Below are positions 32,144 through 41,162 of a stretch of DNA of 64,000 nucleotides, piece by piece; position 1 is the first letter of the stretch, and each line of letters begins with the position of its first letter. Source of the stretch: Hydrogenophaga flava NBRC 102514 (lineage in GTDB: Bacteria; Pseudomonadota; Gammaproteobacteria; Burkholderiales; Burkholderiaceae_C). The DNA lies in NCBI RefSeq assembly GCF_001571145.1, contig NZ_BCTF01000019.1, positions 1 through 64,000 on the forward strand. The letters run 5' to 3'. A program made the position numbers and the translations under genes. The notes beneath the pieces were generated by a model, which was not told the origin of the DNA, did no database searches, and saw only the letters and a program-made list of their open reading frames with translations.

Positions 32144-34054
32144 ATGCAGTTCTACAAAGACGGTTTTCGCGGCGGCAACCCCGACATCAAGCAGGCCGCG
32201 CCCAACCGGCGCAACCGCGGCGTCAACGAGCCGCTGCCGGAGAAGGTGGACGTGCTGATCGCCGGCACCGGCCCGGCCGGCCTGTGCCTGGCCGCGCAGC
32301 TGGCGCAGTTCCCCGGGATCGAAACGATGATCGTCGAGCGCATGCCCACCAACATCATCAAAGGCAAGGCCGACGGCATCAACACGCGCACCATGGAAAT
32401 GTTCCAGGCCTTCGGTTTCGCCGACAAGGTCAAGCGCGAGACCTACTGGGTCAACCAGACCAACTTCTGGATGCCCGACCCCGCCAACCCCGCGCACATC
32501 CGGCGCGTGGGCCGGGTGCAGGACGTGGCCGACGACAGCTCGGAGATGCCGCACATCCTGATCAACCAGGCGCGGCTGCACGAGCTGTTCCTCGAAGTCA
32601 TGAAGAACTCGCCCTCGCGGCTGGAGCCCGACTACAGCTGGGAGATCGTGGGCCTGACCATCGATGAGACCACCGACGACCACCCGGTGACCGTGACGCT
32701 CAAGGACGCCAGCGGCGTGAACTGGTGGGCCACGCGCACAGTGCGCGCCAACTACGTGGTGGGCTGCGACGGCGCCCACTCGGCCGTGCGCAAGGCCATC
32801 GGCGGCGTGCTGCACGGCGACGCGGCCAACCAGGCCTGGGGCGTGATGGACATCCTGGCCAACACCGACTTCCCGGACGTGCGCCAGAAGTGCCTGATCT
32901 CGTCGGCGAACGAAGGCAATGTGCTGATCCTGCCGCGCGAAGGCGGCTACGTGTTCCGCATGTACGTGGAACTCGACAAGCTCAAGGACGGCGAGAAGGC
33001 CGCGAGCAAGAAGTTCACGCAGGACGACATGATCGCGGCCGCGAACCGCATCATCCAACCCTATTCGCTGGACGTGAAGGAGGTGGTCTGGTGGTCGATC
33101 TACGACATCGGCCACAGCATCACCGACAAGTTCGACGACGTGCCCGAAGGCAGCGACCGCGCACCGCGCGTGTTCACCGCCGGCGACGCCTGCCACACCC
33201 ACTCGCCCAAGGCCGGCCAGGGCATGAACGTGTCCATGCAGGACACCTTCAACCTGGGCTGGAAGCTGGTGCACGTGCTGCAGGGCCGCGCCGATGCGAG
33301 CCTGCTGCGCAGCTACTCCAAAGAGCGCCTGACCGAAGCCAGGCGCCTGGTCGAGACCGACCACGAGTGGTCGCGCATCATGTCCGCGCCCACCACCCAG
33401 GCCGAGCGCGAAGGCAAGGAAGAGCCGCGCATCATCCGCCAGTTCAAGGCCAACCTCGAGTTCACCGGCGGCACCGCGGTGAAGTACGACACCTCCACCC
33501 TGTTCGCGCCCGGCACCCACCAGGCGCTGGCCAGGGGCGAAGAGATCGGCCGCCGCTTCCACTCCGCGCCGGTGGTGCGCCTGTCGGATGCGAAGCAGAT
33601 GCAGCTGGGCCATGTGGCCGAAGCCGACGCGCGCTGGCGGATCTACGCCTTCGCGGGCCGGAGCGACCTGGGCCAGCCCGGCGCGCCCATCGCGCAACTG
33701 GCCGACTGGCTGGAGAACGACCTTGCCTCACCGGTCGTGAAGCACACACGAACCGGCGAAGACATCGACGCCATCATCGACGTGCGCGCCGTGTTCCAGC
33801 AGACCTTCGACCAACTCGACTACGGGCAAATGCCCTCGCTGCTCAAGCCTCGAACCGGCAAGCTCGGCCTGCAGGACCACGAAAAGATCTTCTGCGTGGA
33901 CCACAAGGGCGCGGGCGACATCTACGACATGCGCGGCATCGATCGCGAGAAGGGCTGTCTGATCGTCGTGCGGCCCGACCAGTACGTGGCGAACGTGTTG
34001 CCGCTGGATGCGCGGAAGGCGCTGTCGGCGTTCTTTGCTGGCGTGCTGCGCTGA
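32144..34054 (+). CDS. FAD-dependent aromatic hydroxylase (MobA-like 3-hydroxybenzoate 4-monooxygenase)
   Basis: This 636-residue flavoprotein matches the length and segments of Comamonas MobA. It has the N-terminal dinucleotide fold VLIAGTGPAGLCLA (about residue 38), the NAD(P)H-FAD motif VVGCDGAHSAVRKAIG (about 205), the second FAD motif FTAGDACHTHSPKAGQGMN (about 345) and a C-terminal thioredoxin-like domain as in phenol 2-monooxygenases. It should hydroxylate a phenolic acid in the cytoplasm. 3-Hydroxybenzoate is the best guess; other phenols are possible. It follows a strong promoter and an AGGAGA site and faces its likely MarR repressor. Confidence 0.85.
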   Translation: MQFYKDGFRGGNPDIKQAAPNRRNRGVNEPLPEKVDVLIAGTGPAGLCLAAQLAQFPGIETMIVERMPTNIIKGKADGINTRTMEMFQAFGFADKVKRETYWVNQTNFWMPDPANPAHIRRVGRVQDVADDSSEMPHILINQARLHELFLEVMKNSPSRLEPDYSWEIVGLTIDETTDDHPVTVTLKDASGVNWWATRTVRANYVVGCDGAHSAVRKAIGGVLHGDAANQAWGVMDILANTDFPDVRQKCLISSANEGNVLILPREGGYVFRMYVELDKLKDGEKAASKKFTQDDMIAAANRIIQPYSLDVKEVVWWSIYDIGHSITDKFDDVPEGSDRAPRVFTAGDACHTHSPKAGQGMNVSMQDTFNLGWKLVHVLQGRADASLLRSYSKERLTEARRLVETDHEWSRIMSAPTTQAEREGKEEPRIIRQFKANLEFTGGTAVKYDTSTLFAPGTHQALARGEEIGRRFHSAPVVRLSDAKQMQLGHVAEADARWRIYAFAGRSDLGQPGAPIAQLADWLENDLASPVVKHTRTGEDIDAIIDVRAVFQQTFDQLDYGQMPSLLKPRTGKLGLQDHEKIFCVDHKGAGDIYDMRGIDREKGCLIVVRPDQYVANVLPLDARKALSAFFAGVLR

Positions 34055-34087
34055 GGCGAGGCGGCGCGGCAAGCGACGGGGCCGGCC

Positions 34088-34810
34088 TCAGAGCCGGCGC
34101 GTGTAGATGAACCTGCCATCCACCTGCCAGAGCAGGGTGAGCGAGCCCCACCGCTCCACCAGGGTCAGGGTGGACGAGCGGTCGGTGGCTGTCGCCGACC
34201 ACATCTTGCTGCCCTCGCCGTCGAAAACAGGGGCGCCGAACAGAGACCGCAGCATCTCTTCGGCGTCGGCTTTCGTCATGGCGTGAAGGCGCTCCAGCAA
34301 CGCGCGTTCATCGGGTGTCATGGCTGCGAGCGCCTGGGCGTTGAGCGCCTGCAACTGGGCCTCGCGCGCTTTGATCTCCTCAGTCATGTCATAGCCGTGG
34401 CGCCACGTGCTCAGCAGGCCGTCCGAACTCTCGACGCCGAAAATGTCCATCAGTTCGACGAGGTATCCAAGGAATCGATCCTGATCCTCGCCCTCGGTGG
34501 CTTCGAACTTCTTCATCACCGGCTTGAACATGCCCAGCACGACCGGCTTGGTCTGCCGGGACGGCGACAGCTTGCGTAGCGAGCGCGCCAGCTGGTTCAC
34601 CCAGGCTTCGTACTTGAGCCGCTCCGCCTCGTCCAGGTCAACGCGGTAGAACGGCTCGTTCACGAACTTCTTCTTCGCGATGAAGCGGTCCAGCGCCTGC
34701 CTGCGATCGCCGGTGGTCATCCCCTGGGGTGGAGGGTTGGCCCACACATAGACAGACGCCGCGCTCAGCAGGGCAGACAGAAGAAGGGTTCGGCGGGATG
34801 GGATGGGCAT
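34088..34810 (-). CDS. Exported DUF4844-like protein
   Basis: This 240-residue protein has an N-terminal signal or anchor (residues 5-24, with ANPP just after). The central part, RFIAKKKF at about 43 through ELMDIFGVESSDGLLSTWRHGYD (about 118-140), resembles DUF4844, a small domain often seen near polymorphic toxins. The C-terminal 90 residues are unassigned. It is the last of four co-directional small genes in an A+T-richer stretch, one of which is a CdiI-type immunity protein. Function is unknown; a role in toxin immunity is possible. Confidence 0.6.
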   Translation of the reverse strand: MPIPSRRTLLLSALLSAASVYVWANPPPQGMTTGDRRQALDRFIAKKKFVNEPFYRVDLDEAERLKYEAWVNQLARSLRKLSPSRQTKPVVLGMFKPVMKKFEATEGEDQDRFLGYLVELMDIFGVESSDGLLSTWRHGYDMTEEIKAREAQLQALNAQALAAMTPDERALLERLHAMTKADAEEMLRSLFGAPVFDGEGSKMWSATATDRSSTLTLVERWGSLTLLWQVDGRFIYTRRL

Positions 34811-34838
34811 ATCTCTCTGTTTCCGTTGGGATGGAAGG

Positions 34839-35450
34839 TCAGTGACCCGGCGATCTGTTGGTGGCGTCCAGTCGTTGAACGTATTGCCGCACCTTTGCCT
34901 CGAACTGGTTCAGGAAGGACGAATGCACGCAGGCCTCGTCGAGCGTGCGCGCCCTGCGAACGTCCAGAAGGATCTCGTCGCACTGAGGTGCCGTCGCACC
35001 ATCGGCTCCGCAGAGAATTCCAGAGGGCCATTCGTGCTCGCTGTATCGAAAACCATCGATCAAGTGCTCCAAGACACGCGCCTTGGCGTACTGGTCATCG
35101 GGCTTCAGGGCGAGCAGACGTTCCGCCAGTTGCATGCCCGTCTGACGACCGATCTGTACCCAGAGATGCTCGGATCTGTACAGATTCTGGTCACAGCGCT
35201 CGAGCATCTCGATGCACCAAGGGTCGGATCGCTGGTGCCCGGCCAGAAGCACGGGAAAGATCACCTGCTCAAAAAGCTCATGCCGGATCGTATGCCGCGC
35301 GGGGTGATTGATGAAGTACCAGCGCGTCCACTCCTCGCGCTCGTCATCGGTTGCAAACGTTTCGATGAAGCTCGCGATCAGGCTTGCCGCCAAGCGTTTG
35401 TTGCCCTGCTCCTTGGCGACCTCGTACTGTTCAAAGAGAGCCTGATTCAT
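34839..35450 (-). CDS. Hypothetical protein in immunity-gene cluster
   Basis: This 203-residue soluble protein is predicted mostly helical, with aromatic/acidic segments (EREEWTRWYFINHPARH; DPWCIEMLERCDQNLY). I do not recognise the family. It has no signal peptide. It starts at an ATG at 35450 and lies between two other small unknown genes on the same strand with spacings of 28 and 60 bases. The A+T-richer composition and company suggest an orphan immunity-type gene, but nothing in the sequence proves it. Confidence 0.6.
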   Translation of the reverse strand: MNQALFEQYEVAKEQGNKRLAASLIASFIETFATDDEREEWTRWYFINHPARHTIRHELFEQVIFPVLLAGHQRSDPWCIEMLERCDQNLYRSEHLWVQIGRQTGMQLAERLLALKPDDQYAKARVLEHLIDGFRYSEHEWPSGILCGADGATAPQCDEILLDVRRARTLDEACVHSSFLNQFEAKVRQYVQRLDATNRSPGH

Positions 35451-35510
35451 GCAACTTGTACCGGTGCGGAGAGAGTTCGATGCGCAGTGGGCGCTCCTTC
35501 GCAGAATGCA

Positions 35511-35969
35511 TCAGGTGTCGATGGACACATGAACCAGCTTGTCATTCTCAAAGTGGCATGTGTAGAGGAAGCCAGTCCGATCCGTGAGGCACTCAAATGT
35601 GATCTCCCATGGGAGCAGCCGATTTCCATCCAAAGGAATGTGGATGCCTCCGAGCTGAAAGGTTTGGCGCCAGTCCGCAGCAACAGGTTTTCGGTGCATT
35701 TTCTGATGGTCGAGCGCCAAGTGCTTCGAAACTCTGGTGTAGGTCGCATCGACGTCTTCAACCACATCGCGATAGAACTTGACCTGCGATTCGGTCGGAA
35801 CGGCGTCGCCGATGGTGTCGATGGAAATAGCCAGTTCGTCGTCTGCATAGGCCTCGTGCAGCCAGTACGGCCCTGCTTTGCCTTTCTCGAGCAAGAGCAC
35901 GCCGAAGACGTCATGCTGGATCGTCTGTTTCTGCTTTGGAGAAAGGAACTGACGCAGGGATCGAAGCAT
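35511..35969 (-). CDS. Hypothetical protein in immunity-gene cluster
   Basis: This 152-residue protein is probably a soluble alpha/beta fold. DVFGVLLLEKGKAGPYWLHEAY near the start and PWEITFECLTDRTGFLYTCHFEND near the end look like the strand-rich small domains of immunity-type proteins, but I cannot name a family. It starts at the ATG at 35969, 42 bases after the stop of the CdiI-like gene, and shares that gene's strand and lower G+C content. Confidence 0.55.
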   Translation of the reverse strand: MLRSLRQFLSPKQKQTIQHDVFGVLLLEKGKAGPYWLHEAYADDELAISIDTIGDAVPTESQVKFYRDVVEDVDATYTRVSKHLALDHQKMHRKPVAADWRQTFQLGGIHIPLDGNRLLPWEITFECLTDRTGFLYTCHFENDKLVHVSIDT

Positions 35970-36011
35970 TGAGCAATACCGTGTTTGTGAATCAGCGTGG
36001 TGTTTCAGATA

Positions 36012-36461
36012 TCAGTCCGTGCACAAGGCAAGGGCCCTTCTGAGCTCCGCTCCCAGAGTGTCCGGTTCGATGGCCAACGGAAAAATGTTCTTTGAACCGG
36101 GGATGGCATGAAACCCTCGCATATCGCCTTTTCCTCCCCCGTTGTGGGTGGGTTGCAGTTGGAACGATGTACCGTCAAAGAGTATCCGCACCAGAGAAGA
36201 GAGTCGCTGGAAAGCCCGCTCAGTCTTCACCCCAGCAGCAGCTAGTCTGGGGAGAGCTTCACCCTTCCAGTCCGCCGGATGTGCAACGACCCGGGAGGAC
36301 GAGGCGAGCGCAGCACTGACCGCAAGGCCAAGTTCGTGGTCTGAGGCAGTCAGCGGCAGCACCGCGAACGGCGCTGTCGACAACAGGATACCGGCACTGG
36401 TCGGACAGTTTGGATGCACAAGGATGCGGTCTTTGAAACGATAGACAGAGGCGTGTTGCAT
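36012..36461 (-). CDS. CdiI-type contact-dependent inhibition immunity protein (DUF1436-like)
   Basis: This 149-residue protein has the layout of DUF1436/CdiI immunity proteins: [20 protein letters not shown] (about residue 42), a basic [20 protein letters not shown] in the middle, a [15 protein letters not shown] segment (about 103) and a terminal [12 protein letters not shown]. Such proteins bind and neutralise the toxin tip of a CdiA protein delivered by a neighbouring cell. No CdiA/CdiB or toxin gene is present here, so it would be an orphan immunity gene. Family assignment is from remembered sequence style and is moderate. Confidence 0.6.
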   Translation of the reverse strand: MQHASVYRFKDRILVHPNCPTSAGILLSTAPFAVLPLTASDHELGLAVSAALASSSRVVAHPADWKGEALPRLAAAGVKTERAFQRLSSLVRILFDGTSFQLQPTHNGGGKGDMRGFHAIPGSKNIFPLAIEPDTLGAELRRALALCTD

Positions 36462-36634
36462 TCAAGGAATGTCGGTTCGGATTCTTCTTCGATCGTATCC
36501 GTCGACAGCGATCAGGCGGCACCCGTCGTTTCCAAGGAACGGGTTGGAGCCCCCCACACTTCGGCCCATACCAAAGCATCCGACCGGCTGGCCGCGTCAC
36601 AGTGAACACCCCGTTCCACTCAGCGTCCGACGAC

Positions 36635-36973
36635 ATGCCCATCACCTGCTTCATCCGCTACCAGATCGACCCCTTCCAGCGCGACGCCTTCCGCCAATAC
36701 GCCGAGGCCTGGGGCCGCATCATTCCCCGCTGCGGCGGCAACCTGCTGGGCTACTTTTTGCCGCACGAGGGCAGCAATCACATCGCCTGGGGCCTGATCG
36801 GTTTTGACAGCCTCGCGGCCTACGAGCGTTACCGCGCCGTGCTGCGCACCGACCCCGAGGGCCGCGCGAACTTCGAGATGGCGCAGGCGCAGCGCTTCAT
36901 CCTGCGCGAGGAGCGGACCTGGCTCGAAGACGTGGCCAGCACCATTCACCAGCCCCGGCAGGTGCTGCCGTGA
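36635..36973 (+). CDS. NIPSNAP family protein
   Basis: This 112-residue protein is a single NIPSNAP/dimeric alpha-beta barrel domain: [35 protein letters not shown] at the start, [23 protein letters not shown] in the middle and ERTWLEDV near the end. Function of the family in bacteria is not defined. The ATG at 36635 is preferred over a GTG upstream. It is followed 34 bases later by an ArsR-like regulator on the same strand, a common pairing. Confidence 0.88.
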   Translation: MPITCFIRYQIDPFQRDAFRQYAEAWGRIIPRCGGNLLGYFLPHEGSNHIAWGLIGFDSLAAYERYRAVLRTDPEGRANFEMAQAQRFILREERTWLEDVASTIHQPRQVLP

Positions 36974-37007
36974 CCGTTGCCGCGTGTGCTGCGCTACGCT
37001 GAGGGCG

Positions 37008-37697
37008 ATGACCAACACCCCCCACGAACCCCGCCTCGCCCGCGTGGCCGCCATGGTCGCGGACCCGGCGCGCTCGCGCATGCTGGCCTATCTGCTCAGC
37101 GGCGAATGCGCCAGCGCCAGCGAACTGGCCCGCGCCGCGTCCGTGACGCCCGCCACCGCAAGCGGCCACCTCGCCCAGTTGCTCGAAGCCCGCTTCGTGG
37201 CCTGCGAACCGCGCGGCCGCCACCGCTACTACCGCCTCGCCGACGCCGACGTGGCCCATGCGCTGGAAGCCCTGGCCGTGGTGGCCGAGCGCGGTGAGCA
37301 CGAAAGCGAATGGGCCTCGCCCGAACGGGCGCGCCTGCGCGAGGCACGCTGCTGCTACGGGCACTTGGCGGGGCGGCTGGGCACCCGGCTGTTCGACGGC
37401 CTGATGGCGGCCGACGGGCTGCAGCCGGCGAGCAGCGGCTACACGCTCACCGACAGCGGCCGCGCGTGGCTGCTGCGGCTGGGGTTCGAGGCGCCCGAGC
37501 CCGGCAAGAAGCGGCGCTACGCCTACCCCTGCCTGGACTGGTCCGAGCGGCGCGACCACCTGGCTGGCGAACTGGCCGACCGGCTGTATCTGCACCTGGT
37601 GGCGCAGGGCTGGGTGCGGCGGGGGACGGGGCGGGATGTGGCGGTGACGCCGGTGGGGCAACAGGCCTTGTTGCCCCTGTTGGCCCCTCAAACCTGA
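37008..37697 (+). CDS. ArsR-type winged-helix transcriptional regulator
   Basis: This 229-residue protein has an N-terminal ArsR winged helix (about residues 8-85, with ASELARAASVTPATASGHLAQLLEARFV) and a longer C-terminal part with the segment RCCYGHLAGRLGTRLFDGL. The latter is typical of the larger ArsR-like regulators that lack the classical metal-binding ELCVCD motif. No metal motif is present, so it likely senses an organic ligand or redox signal. It follows the NIPSNAP gene and overlaps the convergent LysR gene by 10 bases. Confidence 0.87.
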   Translation: MTNTPHEPRLARVAAMVADPARSRMLAYLLSGECASASELARAASVTPATASGHLAQLLEARFVACEPRGRHRYYRLADADVAHALEALAVVAERGEHESEWASPERARLREARCCYGHLAGRLGTRLFDGLMAADGLQPASSGYTLTDSGRAWLLRLGFEAPEPGKKRRYAYPCLDWSERRDHLAGELADRLYLHLVAQGWVRRGTGRDVAVTPVGQQALLPLLAPQT

Positions 37698-38608
37698 GGG
37701 GCCGGCCTGGCCAGGTCGCGGTCCAGCAGGCAATCGATGAAAGCGCTCAGGATCGCGGCCTGGTGGTGCCGGTTCGAGTAGTAGACGAACAAGCCCGGGC
37801 GCGTGATCGACCAGTCGGCCAGCACCTGCACGAGCTGTCCCTGAGCGAGGTGCTCATCGACGCGCTCGCGGTCGAAGGCATAGGCGATGCCCAAGCCTTG
37901 CAAGGCCGCGGCGACGCCGATGTCCGAGTGGTTGGTGACCAGTGGCCCGGACGCCGCGACCTCGATCCGCCGGCCCCTTTTCTCGAACTCCCACTGGTAG
38001 GCCCGGCCGTCGGTCTGCAGCCGCCAGTTGATGCAGGCGTGGTGATGCAGGTCGGCGGGTGATTGCGGCAGGCCGTGCCGCGCCAGATAGTCCGGCGACG
38101 CCACCGCGACCATCTTCACGTCCGGCGTCAGGCGCACGGCGATCATGTCCTTCTCCAGCCGTCCGCCCACCCGGATGCCCGCATCGAAGCGGCCCGCGAC
38201 GATGTCGCTCAGCCCGTCGTCGACCACGATGTCCAGCGTCACATCCGGGTGCGCACGGTGAAACCGGCCCAGCCGCGGCGCAATGATCTGCCGCGCCGCC
38301 ATGCCCAGGGTGTTGATGCGCAGCGTTCCGCTCATCTGCCCGGCCGCCGCGCTGGCCTCGGCCACGGCATCGGCCATCACCCGGAACAGCGGTGCGATGC
38401 GGGCGTACAGCTGCTCGCCCGCTGCGGTCGGTGCCACGCTGCGCGTGGTGCGGTTCAGCAGCCGCGCACCCAGCCGCGCTTCGAGCTGGCGGATGGTCTG
38501 GCTCAGCGCGGAAGGCGACACACCCAGGTGCTCGGCGGCCCGCGCAAAGCTGCTGCGCTCGACCACGGCGGCAAAGGCTTTCAGTTCGGCGTAGTCGGAG
38601 CCGCGCAT
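37688..38608 (-). CDS. LysR family transcriptional regulator
   Basis: This 306-residue LysR protein has its helix-turn-helix at about residues 12-62 (SFARAAEHLGVSPSALSQTIRQLEARLGARLLNRTTRSV) and a periplasmic-binding-protein-like effector domain from about residue 85 on. The ATG at 38608 is preferred to a TTG at 38629. It is divergent from an SDR gene across 98 bases, an arrangement in which LysR proteins usually activate the neighbour. The ligand is unknown. Confidence 0.92.
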   Translation of the reverse strand: MRGSDYAELKAFAAVVERSSFARAAEHLGVSPSALSQTIRQLEARLGARLLNRTTRSVAPTAAGEQLYARIAPLFRVMADAVAEASAAAGQMSGTLRINTLGMAARQIIAPRLGRFHRAHPDVTLDIVVDDGLSDIVAGRFDAGIRVGGRLEKDMIAVRLTPDVKMVAVASPDYLARHGLPQSPADLHHHACINWRLQTDGRAYQWEFEKRGRRIEVAASGPLVTNHSDIGVAAALQGLGIAYAFDRERVDEHLAQGQLVQVLADWSITRPGLFVYYSNRHHQAAILSAFIDCLLDRDLARPAPQV

Positions 38609-38706
38609 TGTGTATTCATTGCTAAACAACCCGTTCAGATTCTAGGTGATTCACTAATTTCTCCGGCGCTTGCATCCTGAGGGCTCCAACCAACAGGAGT
38701 CTTCAC

Positions 38707-39492
38707 ATGACGAGCTTCGATCTTCAACTTCAAGGCCAGCGCGCGCTGGTCTCGGGCGGCACCAAGGGCGTGGGCGCCGCCTTGGTGCGCGGCCTGCACG
38801 CAGCGGGCGTACAGGTGATGACGACGGCGCGTTCGCTGCCCGCAACGGCCATCGACGGCGTGACCTACATCGCCGCCGATCTCACCACGGCGCGAGGCGT
38901 GGCGGACGTGGCGCAGTCGGTCCTCAGCCAATGGGGCGGCGTGGACATCCTGGTCAATGTGCTGGGTGGCTCCAGCGCGCCGGGCGGCGGCTTCGCGGCC
39001 CTGGACGATGCGCACTGGTTCAACGAACTGAACCAGAACCTGATGCCGGCCGTGCGGCTCGACCGCGCGCTGCTGCCCGCCATGCTGGCCCAGGGTTCCG
39101 GCGTCATCGTTCACGTCAGTTCCATCCAGCGCCTGCTGCCGCTGCCGGAATCGACCACCGCCTACGCCGCGGCCAAGGCGGCCCTGTCCACCTACAGCAA
39201 GGCGCTGTCGAAAGAGGTGACACCCAAGGGCGTTCGCGTGCTGAGCGTCGCGCCCGGCTGGATCGAGACGGAGGCCTCGGTGGCTCTGGCCGAGCGGCTG
39301 GCCCGCCAGGCCGGGACGGACTACGAAGGCGGTCAGCGGATCATCATGCAGTCGCTGGGGGGCATCCCGCTCGGACGACCAGCCAAGCCAGAAGAGGTGG
39401 CCGATCTGATCACCTTCCTGGTGTCGCCGCGCGCGGGCTCCATCTCAGGGTCGGAGCACCTGATCGACGGTGGCACGGTGCCGACGGTCTAG
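38707..39492 (+). CDS. SDR family oxidoreductase
   Basis: This 261-residue classical short-chain dehydrogenase has the cofactor loop [11 protein letters not shown] (about residues 17-27), NVLGG (about 88) and the catalytic Ser in HVSSIQ with the YAAAK motif (Tyr about 157, Lys about 161). The C-terminal [15 protein letters not shown] is the usual family end. It uses NAD(P)H on an unknown alcohol/ketone pair. The gene follows an AGGAG site and faces the LysR regulator that probably controls it. Confidence 0.92.
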   Translation: MTSFDLQLQGQRALVSGGTKGVGAALVRGLHAAGVQVMTTARSLPATAIDGVTYIAADLTTARGVADVAQSVLSQWGGVDILVNVLGGSSAPGGGFAALDDAHWFNELNQNLMPAVRLDRALLPAMLAQGSGVIVHVSSIQRLLPLPESTTAYAAAKAALSTYSKALSKEVTPKGVRVLSVAPGWIETEASVALAERLARQAGTDYEGGQRIIMQSLGGIPLGRPAKPEEVADLITFLVSPRAGSISGSEHLIDGGTVPTV

Positions 39493-39500
39493 GACGGCGC

Positions 39501-40376
39501 CTACCCCGCGTGGGCGCGCAGCCAGGCCACGATGTCGGCCGTCACCTCATCGCGGTTGGTCTCGTTCAGGATTTCGTGGCGGCCACCGGGGTACAGCTTC
39601 ACCGTCACGTCGGCCAGGCCCGCGTCGCGGTAGCGCTGGCCCAGCAGCTGGATCAGCGCGCCGCCGCCGGCCAGCGGGTCGGCGTCGCCGGAGGCGATCA
39701 GCACTGGCAGGTCGCGGCGGATGCCGGCCAGCCGCGCCGGGTCGGCCACGCGGGGTGCGGGCGCAAACAGGGCAGGGATCACATCGGCCGGCACGTCCCA
39801 GCCGCACCAGGGGTTCGCCACGTAGGCGTCCACCTCGGCGGGATCGCGGGACAGCCATTCGTAGCCCGTGCGGTGTTCGAAGCCCGCGTTGAAGGCTTCG
39901 AGCCCTGCGGGTCCGTCCGCGGGCGCGTTGGCCATGGCCGCGGCAAACGCGTCCAGCGCGGTCGAGCCGGACAGCACCACACCCGACCAGGTGGCAGAGT
40001 GGTCGAGCATGGCCGCCTGCGCGGCAAACGAGCCCATCGAATGCGCGAACAGAAACACCGGCAGACCACCGTGCCGCGCACGCAGCGTGGCGCCGAACTG
40101 CGCCACATCGGCGATCAGGCCGCCGAACCCGGCGGCGCCGAAGTCACCCAGCCGCCCGTTGGCGGTGCGCCCGTGCCCGCGGTGGTCGACCGCGTGGACC
40201 ACGAAGCCGGCCGCGTTGAGCGCCCGGGCAAAGCGGTCGTAGCGTTCGCCGTGTTCGGCCAGCCCGTGGGCGATCTGCACCACGCCGGCGGGTGGGCCGT
40301 CCACGTCGGCCCAGGTGTAGGTCGTGACCTGGGTGCTGTCGGCGTCGGAGAGAAAGGAGGAGGTGGAGGTGCTCAT
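39501..40376 (-). CDS. Alpha/beta hydrolase (monoacylglycerol lipase-like)
   Basis: This 291-residue serine hydrolase has the oxyanion segment VVQIAHGLAEHGERYDRFA (about residue 33), the nucleophile elbow FAHSMGS (Ser about 113), the acid in IASGDADPL and the histidine in GGRHEILNE near the C-terminus. The HGLAEHGERY and HRGHG segments are typical of monoacylglycerol/lysophospholipase-type hydrolases. The ATG at 40376 is preferred to an upstream GTG. The gene converges with the SDR gene and follows a GST gene on the same strand. Confidence 0.9.
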   Translation of the reverse strand: MSTSTSSFLSDADSTQVTTYTWADVDGPPAGVVQIAHGLAEHGERYDRFARALNAAGFVVHAVDHRGHGRTANGRLGDFGAAGFGGLIADVAQFGATLRARHGGLPVFLFAHSMGSFAAQAAMLDHSATWSGVVLSGSTALDAFAAAMANAPADGPAGLEAFNAGFEHRTGYEWLSRDPAEVDAYVANPWCGWDVPADVIPALFAPAPRVADPARLAGIRRDLPVLIASGDADPLAGGGALIQLLGQRYRDAGLADVTVKLYPGGRHEILNETNRDEVTADIVAWLRAHAG

Positions 40377-40442
40377 CGCTTCATTCTCACCCCGCACACG
40401 CTCCGCCCGACCTAGTGAAAACGGCAGGGCGCGCCGATGTGG

Positions 40443-41048
40443 TCAGGCGTCGATCTGCATCGCCGGGCGTGCCTGCACCTTCTGCAGCCAGGCGTTCGTG
40501 GTCGGATGGTCGGCCACCGGCGCCCCCAGGTAGACGCTGTAGCCGATCACCGACGCCACGACCAGGTCGGCCAGCGTGTACGCATCGCCGAGCAACCAGG
40601 GCCGCTCGCTCAGGCGCCCGTCGAGCACGGTGAGCAGTTCGTCGATGGCCTTGTGCGCCGCGGTGCCGTGCGCGTCGCCGGGCGTGCCCATGTCTTTCGC
40701 GGCCTGCATTCGAAACACCTGCGCGCCGTAGGTGACATAGGCCCAGGTGCTCCACGACATGGCCTGCAGGTGTTCCGGCGTGCCGCCGGCCGGCCACAGG
40801 CCGCTTTTCACGCCATAGGTGTGGCCCAGCCACAGCTCGATGGCCAGCGCCTCGAACATCGGCGCGCCGTCCACCGTGAGGGTGGGCACCTTGCCGTTGG
40901 GGTTGAGGGCCAGGTAGTCGGGCCGGCGCTGCTCGCCGGTGGTGATGTCGACCTTGACGCGCTCGTGCGACACGCCGAGTTCGGCGAGGGCGCAGGCGAC
41001 CGGGGTAGCGCTGGACATGGGGTACCAGTAGAGAACGATCTTGGACAT
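40443..41048 (-). CDS. Glutathione S-transferase family protein
   Basis: This 201-residue GST has an N-terminal thioredoxin-like half (IVLYWYPMSSATPVACALAELGV; NPNGKVPTLTVDG with the cis-Pro; FEALAIELWL) and a helical C-terminal half (PWLLGDAYTLADLVVASVIGY with the N-capping motif). Detoxification or a redox role is expected but the substrate is unknown. The ATG at 41048 is used. It is divergent from a WYL-domain regulator across 114 bases, which could control it. Confidence 0.9.
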   Translation of the reverse strand: MSKIVLYWYPMSSATPVACALAELGVSHERVKVDITTGEQRRPDYLALNPNGKVPTLTVDGAPMFEALAIELWLGHTYGVKSGLWPAGGTPEHLQAMSWSTWAYVTYGAQVFRMQAAKDMGTPGDAHGTAAHKAIDELLTVLDGRLSERPWLLGDAYTLADLVVASVIGYSVYLGAPVADHPTTNAWLQKVQARPAMQIDA

Positions 41049-41162
41049 GAGGGGCTCCTTAAAGACGGTGGTTGGCGGGCCCGACACCGCGCCGAACCCG
41101 TGGCTGCAATGTCGCGCCCATTGCGGACAGTTCCGGCCCTCGATAAACGCTAGAGTGCGTCC

